Origin: Anaerolineae bacterium
GTDB taxonomy: Bacteria; Chloroflexota; Anaerolineae; Aggregatilineales; Phototrophicaceae
Assembly (NCBI GenBank): GCA_025454525.1
Contig: JALOOG010000005.1
Span: forward strand, 1-64,000
Length of the DNA: 64,000 bases
Direction: 5' to 3'
Every line of letters begins with the position of its first letter. Position 1 is the stretch's first letter. The notes below the pieces were generated by a model. The model had not been told where the DNA came from. It did no database searches and saw nothing but the letters and a program-made list of their open reading frames with translations. Positions 18,510 to 28,737 of this stretch are shown piece by piece. Position numbers and translations under genes: made by a program.

Positions 18510-20188
18510 ATCAACATATCACTCCGTTCAGCGTCAGCCACTACGGACGGTTGCAGGTGGATGCGCGTGCTAATCGCGCCCAACGCTTCGTTAAAGCTGG
18601 CCGCGGCCACATTCATCACCGCCTCAACATTGGTCGCACTGATCAACAGGTTTGTGGCTTCATTGGCCTTGCGTTCGCGTTTCGCTTGGGCTTGGGTCTG
18701 CTCAAACAAGCGTTTATTTTCGAGTGCCAACGCCAAACGATCGGCCACAATTTGCGCTGTCTCCAGTTGACGCTCACTCAAAACCCGATCTTTCGGAAGG
18801 GTAAACGACATCGCGCCCAAAATCTCACCGCGTAGATTGATCGGCACATTGACGATCTTCAGATCGCCTTCATGGTTAATCTGGAGTGCGCCCGTCTCTA
18901 ACACCGGACGCAACGAGGCAGGCAGATCGCCGGCGGCAATAAATTTTCCGTCATTTGCGAGGTTAAAGCCGAATAAGGCTTCTCCGCGCTGCCGCAAATA
19001 CCCTTCCCATGAACTGCCCCCTACCAATTCGGAGCTAAGCTCTTGCAAACGTAAGCGGAGCGTATTGGTGATCTCCACTTGTTCGCGGATGTTTTGACGC
19101 AAGGCCGCATTTAACCGGAGGTTGGCAATCGTGGATGAAAGTCCCTCGCTTAATGCTTGTAACACGCGCAGATCTTCCGGTGTGATCATCTCGCGTTCGG
19201 TTTGAATATCCAACACCCCTAACAAACGCCCTTGCGCGATCAATGGTAAGGCGATCCCTAAGTAGGAAGATGTCCAAAAGTGAGAGCGGCGCAACTCCCC
19301 GCTATCCTCAACCGTTGCGATCACCAATTGACCTGTTTGTGCGGCCTCATCGATCAAACTGCCTTGGATCAAGCGCACATCCTGACTCCGATCCGAAGCC
19401 GCCCGTACCCCTAAACCGGCCCGCACACGCCGACTCAAGGTGCCGTCTGTGGCGATATAAAACACTTGGGCAAAGACATAATCCAATTCATCGCGGATAA
19501 ACAAGATCGTCTCTGCATAAGCATCTTCTTCATCGGTCACAGTCAATTGTTGCAAAAAGCGATTGACCTTCTGTAACGAGTCGATCTCACGGCGATTTAC
19601 GCGCACTGTGCGGATCGTGGTGCTGTTTAAGAACGATAACAAGACCATAGCAACCGATATTGTTAACAGAATCGTGATAAAATCAATATTGACGCGGTTG
19701 GCTGGGATCACCGGTTGAGTCAATTGGCTTTGGGAATAAGCGGCAAATAACAGAATCCCCAATAACAGCACCCACAGGTAAAACAGATAAACGGGGCGCT
19801 CAAACAGCGTTCCGGCCACAATAATCGGGATGATCAGCAAGATAAACGCGCTCCCGAACAAGCCGCTTAAGGCGATATTGCTCATGGCCAGCAACATCTC
19901 AAACAAGATCAACCAGATCGCGGTGGTCAAACGTCCGCTTTGGATCATCCAAAAGGCCCCCAAGGTGAAGATCGTGGCCAAGATGATCAACGGGAGCGCA
20001 AACTCATAGACAGCAGTTGATAAGATCAATTCGGGTGGGATCAAGAGGACGGATAAGACTAGGCCCGCCAATTGAAGCAAAAATAATACCCAATTGCTCA
20101 CCAACAGCGTTTGAGCGCGTTGAATGTCCAAGGGATCGCGATAGCGATAACGGACGGTAAATAGAAAGCGCGGATCAAGATTATTCAT
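18506..20188 (-). CDS. polytopic membrane GAF protein without kinase domain
   Basis: A 560-aa protein with about six TM helices in the first 200 residues (for example NWVLFLLQLAGLVLSVLLI and AFILLIIPIIVAGTLF), then a GAF domain (FAQVFYIATDG, GVLDIQTE, STIANLRLNAAL), a W-linker (SSWEGYLRQR), a short GAF-like module (GEILGAMSFTLP, ALALENKRLFEQ) and the tail ending in STRIHLQ. The compact helical sensor suggests detection within or near the membrane instead of a large periplasmic domain. There is no catalytic output domain. It overlaps the upstream gene by 8 bp and the downstream one by 4 bp, so the four membrane GAF genes are translationally linked. Confidence 0.87.
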   Translation of the reverse strand: MNNLDPRFLFTVRYRYRDPLDIQRAQTLLVSNWVLFLLQLAGLVLSVLLIPPELILSTAVYEFALPLIILATIFTLGAFWMIQSGRLTTAIWLILFEMLLAMSNIALSGLFGSAFILLIIPIIVAGTLFERPVYLFYLWVLLLGILLFAAYSQSQLTQPVIPANRVNIDFITILLTISVAMVLLSFLNSTTIRTVRVNRREIDSLQKVNRFLQQLTVTDEEDAYAETILFIRDELDYVFAQVFYIATDGTLSRRVRAGLGVRAASDRSQDVRLIQGSLIDEAAQTGQLVIATVEDSGELRRSHFWTSSYLGIALPLIAQGRLLGVLDIQTEREMITPEDLRVLQALSEGLSSTIANLRLNAALRQNIREQVEITNTLRLRLQELSSELVGGSSWEGYLRQRGEALFGFNLANDGKFIAAGDLPASLRPVLETGALQINHEGDLKIVNVPINLRGEILGAMSFTLPKDRVLSERQLETAQIVADRLALALENKRLFEQTQAQAKRERKANEATNLLISATNVEAVMNVAAASFNEALGAISTRIHLQPSVVADAERSDMLI

Positions 20189-21797
20189 GGGAAGGTTGAC
20201 CGTTTGTCTCGACGTTACCTAAACGAATTGTACCCTGTTCTGCACCTAATGTCGCAAGCAATTCAGACATCGTAATCTTAAGTAGATCATCTACGGTTTG
20301 TGCGGATTGATACCGTTCTACAATTGAGCTGACGTATTGTTCTTGTGTGGCGGATTGTTGCACTTCCTCAAACAAGCGCACGTTATCCAAACTTACGGCC
20401 AAGTTTTGCGCGACCGATTGCACCATTTCCACCAGGTCATTTTCCCGTAAGGCCTCGGTGGTCACTTCGATCGCACCTAGCACTTCCCCGCGCAAGATAA
20501 TCGGCACGGCCGTCGTTTTTTGTTCACCTTGTCGGTGTGTGATCGGGCGTAAGTCATCTACGGCCTGCCTCATGCCGTCTGACCACTGGACTTCAGTCGA
20601 AAGTCGGTTATTTTCTAAACGCACACCGACGATCGTCTCTTTGGTGTCAAGGTATTTATCCCACGCTTGACGGGTCAATTGACGGTTTAGGCGTTGGATC
20701 TCTCGTAGGTTGATCTGTGCCTCTAACAGCAAGCGTTTGTTATCTTCAACATTGATCGCTTGTTGACGGAAAGAGCGGGCGTTGCGGATCGCGCTACCAA
20801 GCAAGTTACTCATCACCTGTAACGCTTGAGTCTCAATGGCGGTGAAGACGTTGGGGCGCGTGCTTTGCACATCTAACGCGCCGATGATGCGTTCCCCGTC
20901 CACAATCGGCAAGGCCATTTCGGCCCGGGTGTTGGATAGTAACTCATTCGCCATGTGGATCACGTTTTGATCGGTATCGCGTACCACGATCACCTGTCCT
21001 AATTGGGTGACCCGGCCGATCACACTTTTTGACCCGACTTCCAATTTATGCCCGCGGATCAATAAACGTTGACCGATCTCCCCCGTGCTGGCGACCAGTC
21101 TCGCCCATTTGCGCTCATCATCCACCAAAAAGATCTGCACATGGTAAAACCCAAAACGCTCGCGGATCAAGTTGACGGCCCGCTCAAACAATTGATCCAA
21201 GTCCAGCACATTTGAGATCACTTGGCCGATCTCCGCCGTTGCTTGCAACAAGTTACTGGTTTGCACCGAAGTTTCTGTAATGCGTTCAGCGGTGGTCACA
21301 AAGAACCGTGTCGCAATACTCACGATCAACAACGCGCCGATCGAACCCGTGAGCAGAAACAAGCCGCCTAACGTTTCGATCAACAAGAGGTTGGTCAACA
21401 ATCGCGCAAAGATGATCATATTTAGCGCAAAATAGATCAAGCGCGGTGAGATCCCAAATAAACGCGGGCTAAACGCGGCCGCTAAAGAAAGCAAAAGCGC
21501 CGCGCTTAAAAATTGGATGTAACCCTGCTCCGACACAATCAGATTAAATAACAAGATCGCCATGATCAAATTCGCGGCGATCGTATAACTCCGCCGTTGG
21601 ATCAACAAACCTAACGCGCTAATGGTGACCTGTAAGATCAGCGCGATCAAGGTGGCGTTATTCGCGGTTTGTGCGAAGGCATAGAGGATCGCGATCTCTA
21701 ACAATCCGCCGAACAGCGATAAGGTGAGTAGGATCGTCAAAAATCGTTGCCGTAAATCCACAATTGGATTCGAGGAGGTAGCCGCTCTTATTCCCAT
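20181..21797 (-). CDS. polytopic membrane GAF protein without kinase domain
   Basis: A 538-aa protein: about six to seven TM helices up to about residue 165, a full GAF (FGFYHVQIFLVDD, STGEIGQRLLIRGHKLEVG, MALPIVDGERIIGALDVQS), the linker LNRQLTRQAWDKYL, a short GAF-like module (VPIILRGEVLGAIEV, LAVSLDNVRLFEE) and the tail (LLKITMSELLATLGAEQG then IRLG). The GAF is the closest in sequence style to those of the 738-aa protein and of the kinase, which points to duplication within the operon. No output domain. It overlaps both neighbours (10 bp upstream, 8 bp downstream). Confidence 0.87.
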   Translation of the reverse strand: MGIRAATSSNPIVDLRQRFLTILLTLSLFGGLLEIAILYAFAQTANNATLIALILQVTISALGLLIQRRSYTIAANLIMAILLFNLIVSEQGYIQFLSAALLLSLAAAFSPRLFGISPRLIYFALNMIIFARLLTNLLLIETLGGLFLLTGSIGALLIVSIATRFFVTTAERITETSVQTSNLLQATAEIGQVISNVLDLDQLFERAVNLIRERFGFYHVQIFLVDDERKWARLVASTGEIGQRLLIRGHKLEVGSKSVIGRVTQLGQVIVVRDTDQNVIHMANELLSNTRAEMALPIVDGERIIGALDVQSTRPNVFTAIETQALQVMSNLLGSAIRNARSFRQQAINVEDNKRLLLEAQINLREIQRLNRQLTRQAWDKYLDTKETIVGVRLENNRLSTEVQWSDGMRQAVDDLRPITHRQGEQKTTAVPIILRGEVLGAIEVTTEALRENDLVEMVQSVAQNLAVSLDNVRLFEEVQQSATQEQYVSSIVERYQSAQTVDDLLKITMSELLATLGAEQGTIRLGNVETNGQPSHE

Positions 21798-23500
21798 GAT
21801 TCATGATCCTCTGTTTTGGCTACCGTAGCGGTCGGTTTACCTAAGTGAATCACGACTCGTCCGGCCTTGAGGGCTTCGCGCAAGCTCCGCGCCGCTTCAG
21901 AAAGAGTCGCGTCTACGCTATTGGTGGTCTGTAAGCGGGCGTTGATCTGATTCACGATCGCTTCACGTTGCGCCACGCGCTGACTTTCTTCCACGAGACG
22001 GGTATTTTCGGCCGCGAGTCCAAACCGCTCTCCCACGTCTTGGATCAGTTCAAAGTCCTCTGGGGTAAAGGTGCGCTCTGGGTCAAGTTCAAATTCCATT
22101 GCGCCGATGATCTGACCCCGCACGCGCAATGGCACGGCGATCACTTGGGCCTCTTGGGTGACTTCTTGGATCAGATGATTTTGTTGGGTGGCGCTTTGTA
22201 AGGCGTTCGTCCAATTGGCTTCACGGATCATCTGTTCCGTTTGATAATCGACCACCAATCCCAGTTGATCATCCAAGTTTTGGAAGTATTGGGCCCAAAC
22301 ATTGCCCGTTAAGCGCTGATTCAAACGCTCCACATCGCGTAATGTCTTGCGCGTTTGTTCCACTAACATATCGTTTTCGCGCAAGCGGCTTTCAGCGCGC
22401 TCAAATTGTTGCAGGTTGTCGATATTCAACGCGGTGTTATCGGCCAAAACTCGGAACAAACGTTTGATGTGATCCGCTTGGAAAACCTGTGGGCGCTCAC
22501 TGATTAACTCAATTGTCCCCAAGATCTGATCGCCGATCTGAAGCGGGAAAAACGCCTCGGTAGCGGTGCGATCGCGAATATTTTCACTATTTTGGATCGT
22601 TTCGCGTCCGTTGAGCAACGCATCCGCTAACGCCCCGCTGATAGCATTCAACTTGATCGTAGACGGGTAAACTTGCCCCAAAATACTTAAACCGGAGTCG
22701 CCAAGGATGTCGACTTCTAAGCGATTGCCGTTGAGTAGATAGATGCGGGTGCGTTGCACAAAGTCAAATTGTGAGGTGATCTGTTGGGCTAAAGATTGCA
22801 TCACCTCCCGTAGCGATCGCCGTTGCACCACCTGCTTAGACACCTCGCTTAAGATCAAATTCAACTGTTCACGTTCATCGATCGCTTCACCGATCTCTTG
22901 TGAAAGCGAGACTCGGAACAAACGTAAAAACAGCCAGATCATCAACACCCCGCCGAAAAGCTGATTCAGCATGGCGATCACCGTTTCGGCGTTTTCGACC
23001 GACAACAAAAACGGTTCTTTAAGCAAATAGGCGATCACCACCGTGAGCAGACTCAAGGCGGTACTGATCACCAACCCGCGTTGTTGATATAACAAGCTGG
23101 CCATCAGGATGAACAATAACAGCGAGTTTGTGCTAGACTGTAACAATGGCGAGGCGTAAATTTGTAAGGACACCCCGCTAACATACCACATGACCAACAA
23201 GGTCAATTTGCCAATGTTCAAATACCCGAAACGCACTGCCCCCACAATCAACACGGCGCAAAAGTAGATCGACCCGAACATAAATGTGACCAACGGATCG
23301 AGTTGACCATATTGGAGGACAGCGGTCAGCAAGGGCAAAAAACCACTCGGCGTATACCATTGGGGGACAGACAAGCCATAGAACGTATACAACACCAAGA
23401 TCACCACCATCACCCCGTAGACCATGCGTGCCTCGCTACGGGCTAACTGGGTGGGATATTGTTTGATGTTTAACACTTGTTCACTAAGTCGCGCCAACAT
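21788..23500 (-). CDS. polytopic membrane GAF protein without kinase domain
   Basis: A 570-aa protein with about six to seven TM helices in residues 26-200, then a divergent GAF (TRIYLLNGNRLEVDILG, GDQILGTIELISERP, ALNIDNLQQFERAE), the linker LNQRLTGNVWAQYF, a short GAF-like module (VPLRVRGQIIGAMEFEL, GLAAENTRLVEE) and the tail (LSEAARSLREALKAGRVVIHLG). It follows the 1581-aa GAF protein after 9 bp and overlaps the next gene by 10 bp. The first of the four membrane members in transcription order. No catalytic domain; role inferred as a sensory subunit. Confidence 0.86.
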   Translation of the reverse strand: MLARLSEQVLNIKQYPTQLARSEARMVYGVMVVILVLYTFYGLSVPQWYTPSGFLPLLTAVLQYGQLDPLVTFMFGSIYFCAVLIVGAVRFGYLNIGKLTLLVMWYVSGVSLQIYASPLLQSSTNSLLLFILMASLLYQQRGLVISTALSLLTVVIAYLLKEPFLLSVENAETVIAMLNQLFGGVLMIWLFLRLFRVSLSQEIGEAIDEREQLNLILSEVSKQVVQRRSLREVMQSLAQQITSQFDFVQRTRIYLLNGNRLEVDILGDSGLSILGQVYPSTIKLNAISGALADALLNGRETIQNSENIRDRTATEAFFPLQIGDQILGTIELISERPQVFQADHIKRLFRVLADNTALNIDNLQQFERAESRLRENDMLVEQTRKTLRDVERLNQRLTGNVWAQYFQNLDDQLGLVVDYQTEQMIREANWTNALQSATQQNHLIQEVTQEAQVIAVPLRVRGQIIGAMEFELDPERTFTPEDFELIQDVGERFGLAAENTRLVEESQRVAQREAIVNQINARLQTTNSVDATLSEAARSLREALKAGRVVIHLGKPTATVAKTEDHESWE

Positions 23501-23509
23501 AAGCTCTGA

Positions 23510-26500
23510 TTACTCCGTCTTGGGCGGTAAACTGGTTTGAGTGCCGAGTCGAATCCGCCCGCGTTTTGCCCCTAACGCCCGGCCTAACTCGCCCATCGTG
23601 ACGTTTAAAATCCCGTCTAGATCGATCTGGCGTTGAAGTTGCGTGGTGATCTCGTTGACCAAGGCCTTACTCCGGGCGACTCGTTGGCTTTGGGTATAGG
23701 CCTCGGCATTTTCTAGCGCGCCGCCTAATTGTGATACCAATTGACGGAAGATCAATTGATCGGTCTCGCTATAGGCAAATGGTTTTAACGCGCTTACCTC
23801 TAAGATCCCAATTGCCATACCCCGTGTGAAAATCGGTAACGCTAACACCGATTCCATTTCGCGATCAAACAGGTGTTTCACCGCCGTTTGATCGGACATC
23901 ACCGGAAGATAGACAAAACTCTCGCCTTGTGTGATCCGTTCAGCGGCGCTGCCTGTGAGGTCAATCGGACGGGAAACGGTGTTTAATTCCCCTTGGGTAT
24001 AGGTCATCGCGAGTTGCGGCGTGCGTTGTTCAATCGGCAATAAGATCACAGCGACTTGATCGGCGGTGATGATCTTAGGGGTTTCTTGTACCACCGTGAT
24101 CAACATCGACTCGACATCAAATTGGGTTTGTAAAGTTTGTCCAATCGTGGCTAAGCGTTGCAATTGAGCGGCTTGACGTTGAGCGGCCTGTAATTGGCGC
24201 AAGTTTTGTAAGCTGATGATCAATTGCGCGGTGATCGCACGGGCGGTATCCACCATTTCATTCGTAATCTGGCGTTCGGGGTTCAGAATATCCAACCCAA
24301 CCGACCCGATCAATTGATTTTGCGCGTCGATCATCGGTAAGATCAACATGGAATAAATATTGAGCGCCGACATCATCGCTTTAGTTCCAGCGGAAATCCG
24401 CGAGTCCGTGGGAATATCGCGCAACAAAACGGGTTGCTTGGTTTGACGTAACAGACTTTGGATCTCGTCCTCACCTTCGATCTTAAACCCGACCATGCGA
24501 TCATCGGTCAACGGATATTCGCTAACGACCGTGGAGGTTTTCCCGTCCGGGTTGATCATCGCCACACCCACATGATCGATCCGTAAGGCGGTGACTAACG
24601 CTTGGGCCGCATCATCGATCAAGATGCGTTCATCGCGGGTATTGATCATGCTAAGCGTCAATTGATTTAAGGTTTGTAAGATGCGAACTTGGTTGCCCAA
24701 TTGCGCGGCGCTGTTACGGGTATCGCGCAACAAGCGTTGATTTTGTAACACGATCGTCAATTGATCGCGTAAAGCGCTGTACAGACGGCGTTGTGAGAGG
24801 TTAAACGCACGCGGTTTTGTGAATAACACCATGATCTGCTGTTTGACCTGATCGTATTCCATGATCGGGATCAACACTGCGCTCACGATCTTCGGCCCAG
24901 CTGCATCGTATAACTGGAACAACTGCACATAACGCCGATCGTTGATCTGTTCTAAAAACAGGATCTCTTGTGCATTTTTTTGAAGATCACCGCCGATCGC
25001 GCTCAACAGCTCCGTGCCGAGTGAGGGATGCAACGGGGTTTGTAAACGAACCGTCTTGCCTTCTGCATCGATCACCGAGTCGATTACAAAGGTGGTCAGT
25101 TGTTCGGTGATCAGGTCATACTCCAAGGCGTTTAAGGTGATCTGATACGCATCATTTGCGATCAGATCGTGGATCAACCGGAGTACCTCTAAGGGATCGG
25201 AGGCCCCCACTAGGGCATTATTGACATCATACAGGCGTAAAATTTCCTCAAACGATTGTTCCGCTTGTTCCAATAAGTAGCGATTTTCCAATGTGATCGC
25301 CATTTGATCGGATAACGTGCGTAAAGCCCGTAAGTTATTCGGCGCAATCTCAACCGGATGATCGGCCTTAAGTGTCACCAAGCCGATCAAGGTGCGCTTA
25401 GAGGAAAGCAACGGCAAACTCAAGCTAAATTTATCCGGGCTTTGTAGCACATCCCGCGTAGGTTGCAGATCGGGTGGGACGGGATAACTGATAATCGTGC
25501 CGGTGGTGCTATTGGCTTCAACCAAGGAGCCATCTACATCCAATTGCGCCACGATCCGCACATAATCGGGGGCTTCAGAGTCAATAATGCCAATTTCGGC
25601 CCGTTGATAGCTGGGATTGGTTAAGCGAGTAAGCGCGCTCAACATTTCCGCAGGGCCACTCGCACGATACACCGCGTTGCTGGTTTCATATTGCAAGGCC
25701 ACGGAATTTAGTGTATCGGTGGTTTGATTGATCAAAAAGCGATTTTCCACCGCCACCGCGATCTGACTGGCAATCGCACGCAAGTGATCCCGTTGTAAGT
25801 CGGTGAGGGCGCTCAATTTAGAAGTCGCAAAAGCGACCACCCCTAATACCCGCGCTCCGACGCGCAATCCGATCCCGATATAACTGTTCATGCCGCGTGC
25901 TAAGAGCGTACTCACGTAATTGGGCATCAGTAACCGCCGATATTGCCGAATGTCGTCAATCACCAAGAGTTCATTATCGACAAAGGTCTTAAAAACTCCG
26001 GTTTTTTCTAACATTTCCGGGTCTAACGTATCGATCACATCGGGATGAGCGACCTCATCGCGGGTAGCGAGGGTGACGATGCGAATCGATTGCGGCGGTT
26101 CTTGCAGGGTGCTAGGCTCATTAAATAACATCAATGCGGCCAATTCGATCGCTTCTGGTAGATTGGCGATAATGGCCCGCATCATCTCATCGTAATCGTC
26201 CGCAGTGGAAACCGCTAGGTTGACATCCACCAATTGCGAGGCGATCGCGTAAGCGGTTTCGGATTCGGTGAACAATTGCCGCCCACGCAAACTCACACCG
26301 ATCTGATCGGCCACGGTCGAAAACGCTTCCATTTCTTCATTCGACAGCGGGTACGCTTGTGAATGTAACAGGTTTAAAGTGCCGATCACCCGTTCATCGC
26401 TCCGAATCCCAAACAGCGCGCCCCATTGTAGCCCTTGTGCGTTCCACCAAACTTGTAACGCTTCGGGTTGTTGATCAACGTCGGTGATCAACGGCAAATT

Positions 26501-28255
26501 GCTAAACAAGCGGCTGATCTGCTCACCCGAAAATGGCGCGGGGTAACGAACAGAGGTCTCGATCATTATCACATCGTTCGCATCGCTTGCCCCGATGATC
26601 TGTTGGGTGGTGGGGACATCCCCAAAAGCGACGGGCGGCTCAAACAGGTGGATCGTCACCACTTTCAGTTGACGGGCTAAAGTATAGATGATCGCTTGGG
26701 CGACCGCCGAAGCATCTGAGGCCGCCACGACCAGACGATTCGCTAATAAGAGGTTATCGATCAATTGCCGCGATGATCGGGTTTGTTCCAAAAGTTGACG
26801 CACTTGGATCAGCGTTCCCATTTGTTCGGCGATGCTGATAAAGGCATTGGTCTCATCGCGTCCAAAGGCGATCTCTTCGCGATTCAAGATCACCAATACG
26901 GCCACGGTGCGCTCATTTAAGGTAATCGGAATGCAATAGTACGCTTTGATCCCGTTTTCGATCAACCATTGAGCCAGCTCAAGGCCGGCAATTTCTTCAA
27001 CATTAGGCGTGATATTTTCGAGGAAAAATGCTTCGCCCTCTTTGATCTTAAGCCAAAATTCGCGTTTGAGTTCGTTTAACGGCACGACAAAATTTTCATT
27101 CCAACGATAAGACGCAAGTCGATTCGCACTCGCCAACACCCGCCAACCGCTCATTTCGCCTTGCGCGTCATATAAAATTTCGTTGATCGCTAAGAACCGA
27201 CCCTTTTGCGGCAGCATGTGTTGAGCAATGATCCCGGCCATTTCGTCGAAATTTTGACCTGCGACCAATTCATTGATCGCCCGTTTTTGCCGTTCGCTGA
27301 TCGCTTGCCGATAATCCGATTGTTCCGATACCTGCCCCAATTGGATCAACCCGGCCACTTGATCCGAAATACTCTGATAAGCTTCCATCTCGGTTTGTGC
27401 CAAAAACAGCGGATCGGCCGTGCTGTTGATCGAGATAAACCCCAACACATCATCGCGTGAGATCAACGGGAAGGAACAGATCCCCATCACCCCCACATTT
27501 TGTAGCCATTGGATCACATACGATGAGATCGAAGTTTCGCTATTGACATCGCTCACCAATGTGAAACGCCGCGCATAATAAATTTCGCTGGCTAACATCC
27601 CCATCTGTTCAACGGTAAAACCAGTAAGGCTTTGATCCGTATCAAAAGCGGCCTTACGATTGGCCGTAGCGATCACTTTGAACCCGTTCACCGTGTTCGT
27701 TTCGTCATAAGTGAACAGGTTGATCGAGATAAATTGTCCGCGCCGAAGCAGATACTTCGCTAGGATCGCGGCGATCTGACGAAAGGTAGTAGAGCGGGTG
27801 AGTTCACTGGAGATCTGTCCCAGTTGATGCGAGAGGGTGCGTAAAGTACGAATATCCAACGCTTGGGCCAATAACGCGCCGATCAACATCAACCATTCGC
27901 GGATGTCTGGGTGTTCATCAGAAGTAACGCTCACCTCTAGCCAACGAAATGAGGCGTTATCACAAGCCAACGGCACTAACCATCGCCCGATCTCGTAGAT
28001 CGGTTCTGTGTGTTGGATGATCTGTGACCATTGCGGATCGCTTTCCAATTGGATCAAGCCGACTCCGCTTTTTTCGCCGATCTCCGCGCCCAACCACACA
28101 TAGCGTTCATTTTGGTGATACAAGCGTAGCGAGTCCGTAGCGATCCTCAACTGCACGTATCGGACGGCTAATTGTAGCAGGTCGGCGATCTCCTGATTGC
28201 CTTGCGCCCATTGATCGAAGGTCGCGATCATCTCTAATTGGGTAGCTACGCTCAT
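23510..28255 (-). CDS. soluble multi-GAF scaffold protein without kinase domain
   Basis: A 1581-aa protein with no signal peptide or TM segment and about nine GAF-type modules. Successive module ends include LTIVLQNQRLLRD, AVAVENRFLINQ, AITLENRYLLEQ, ISLQNLRQLQ and GALENAEAYTQSQ. The first, at the N-terminus, looks incomplete. It ends with the same tail as the four membrane GAF proteins (QRQIDLDGILNVTMGELGRA, then RGRIRLG). There is no HisKA, ATPase, receiver or nucleotide cyclase. Start ATG at 28255 with GAGG upstream. It lies 48 bp after a receiver gene and 9 bp before the membrane GAF run. The linked helices between modules suggest a long rod; it may connect the membrane sensors to the kinase or bind several small ligands. 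Both are inferences. Confidence 0.88.
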   Translation of the reverse strand: MSVATQLEMIATFDQWAQGNQEIADLLQLAVRYVQLRIATDSLRLYHQNERYVWLGAEIGEKSGVGLIQLESDPQWSQIIQHTEPIYEIGRWLVPLACDNASFRWLEVSVTSDEHPDIREWLMLIGALLAQALDIRTLRTLSHQLGQISSELTRSTTFRQIAAILAKYLLRRGQFISINLFTYDETNTVNGFKVIATANRKAAFDTDQSLTGFTVEQMGMLASEIYYARRFTLVSDVNSETSISSYVIQWLQNVGVMGICSFPLISRDDVLGFISINSTADPLFLAQTEMEAYQSISDQVAGLIQLGQVSEQSDYRQAISERQKRAINELVAGQNFDEMAGIIAQHMLPQKGRFLAINEILYDAQGEMSGWRVLASANRLASYRWNENFVVPLNELKREFWLKIKEGEAFFLENITPNVEEIAGLELAQWLIENGIKAYYCIPITLNERTVAVLVILNREEIAFGRDETNAFISIAEQMGTLIQVRQLLEQTRSSRQLIDNLLLANRLVVAASDASAVAQAIIYTLARQLKVVTIHLFEPPVAFGDVPTTQQIIGASDANDVIMIETSVRYPAPFSGEQISRLFSNLPLITDVDQQPEALQVWWNAQGLQWGALFGIRSDERVIGTLNLLHSQAYPLSNEEMEAFSTVADQIGVSLRGRQLFTESETAYAIASQLVDVNLAVSTADDYDEMMRAIIANLPEAIELAALMLFNEPSTLQEPPQSIRIVTLATRDEVAHPDVIDTLDPEMLEKTGVFKTFVDNELLVIDDIRQYRRLLMPNYVSTLLARGMNSYIGIGLRVGARVLGVVAFATSKLSALTDLQRDHLRAIASQIAVAVENRFLINQTTDTLNSVALQYETSNAVYRASGPAEMLSALTRLTNPSYQRAEIGIIDSEAPDYVRIVAQLDVDGSLVEANSTTGTIISYPVPPDLQPTRDVLQSPDKFSLSLPLLSSKRTLIGLVTLKADHPVEIAPNNLRALRTLSDQMAITLENRYLLEQAEQSFEEILRLYDVNNALVGASDPLEVLRLIHDLIANDAYQITLNALEYDLITEQLTTFVIDSVIDAEGKTVRLQTPLHPSLGTELLSAIGGDLQKNAQEILFLEQINDRRYVQLFQLYDAAGPKIVSAVLIPIMEYDQVKQQIMVLFTKPRAFNLSQRRLYSALRDQLTIVLQNQRLLRDTRNSAAQLGNQVRILQTLNQLTLSMINTRDERILIDDAAQALVTALRIDHVGVAMINPDGKTSTVVSEYPLTDDRMVGFKIEGEDEIQSLLRQTKQPVLLRDIPTDSRISAGTKAMMSALNIYSMLILPMIDAQNQLIGSVGLDILNPERQITNEMVDTARAITAQLIISLQNLRQLQAAQRQAAQLQRLATIGQTLQTQFDVESMLITVVQETPKIITADQVAVILLPIEQRTPQLAMTYTQGELNTVSRPIDLTGSAAERITQGESFVYLPVMSDQTAVKHLFDREMESVLALPIFTRGMAIGILEVSALKPFAYSETDQLIFRQLVSQLGGALENAEAYTQSQRVARSKALVNEITTQLQRQIDLDGILNVTMGELGRALGAKRGRIRLGTQTSLPPKTE

Positions 28256-28303
28256 AAAAAGTTCCTCATTGGCAGCTCCGGGAAATGGCGGTTGGGGTGT
28301 GGG

Positions 28304-28735
28304 TTAGCGCCATTCCCAAACTTGTTCGCCAGCGAGCAATCGGGCAATTTGATTAGGAAACCGATCCGGATCAAGCGGTTTGCCTAAAAAGCCATCAAAA
28401 CCGGCCTTTTGGGCGCGGCGCATTTGATCTTCACTCGCTTCGGCCGTCACCGCACACACCACCGTATTTTTTAGGCGTGGGTGGGCGCGCACCTTTTGCA
28501 AGGCTTGATAACCGTCCTCATAGGGTAGGCGGATGTCCATCAAGATCAGATCAATGCGCGGCAAGGTTTCGGCAAATTGAACGACCTGCCAGCCGGAGGT
28601 TTTCCATTCGCAACGCTGCACGCCCATCACGGCCAGCATACGCGCAATCAAGACGAAGTTCGGCACATTGTCTTCCACCACGAGGACATGCGCTTCACTG
28701 GGATCAATCGGTTTACGTTCTACCCGCTCTACCAT
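28304..28735 (-). CDS. single-domain response regulator (CheY-like receiver)
   Basis: A 143-aa stand-alone receiver: acidic pair E21/D22 in VVEDN, phospho-acceptor Asp in LILMDIRLP, conserved Thr in AVTAEAS and Lys-Pro in GKPLD. All key residues are present. There is no output domain, so it acts by protein contact or as a phosphate shuttle or sink. The ATG at 28735 follows the stop of the upstream receiver gene by 2 bp. It is probably a target of the hybrid kinase at the other end of this gene run. Confidence 0.92.
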   Translation of the reverse strand: MVERVERKPIDPSEAHVLVVEDNVPNFVLIARMLAVMGVQRCEWKTSGWQVVQFAETLPRIDLILMDIRLPYEDGYQALQKVRAHPRLKNTVVCAVTAEASEDQMRRAQKAGFDGFLGKPLDPDRFPNQIARLLAGEQVWEWR

Positions 28736-28737
28736 TT

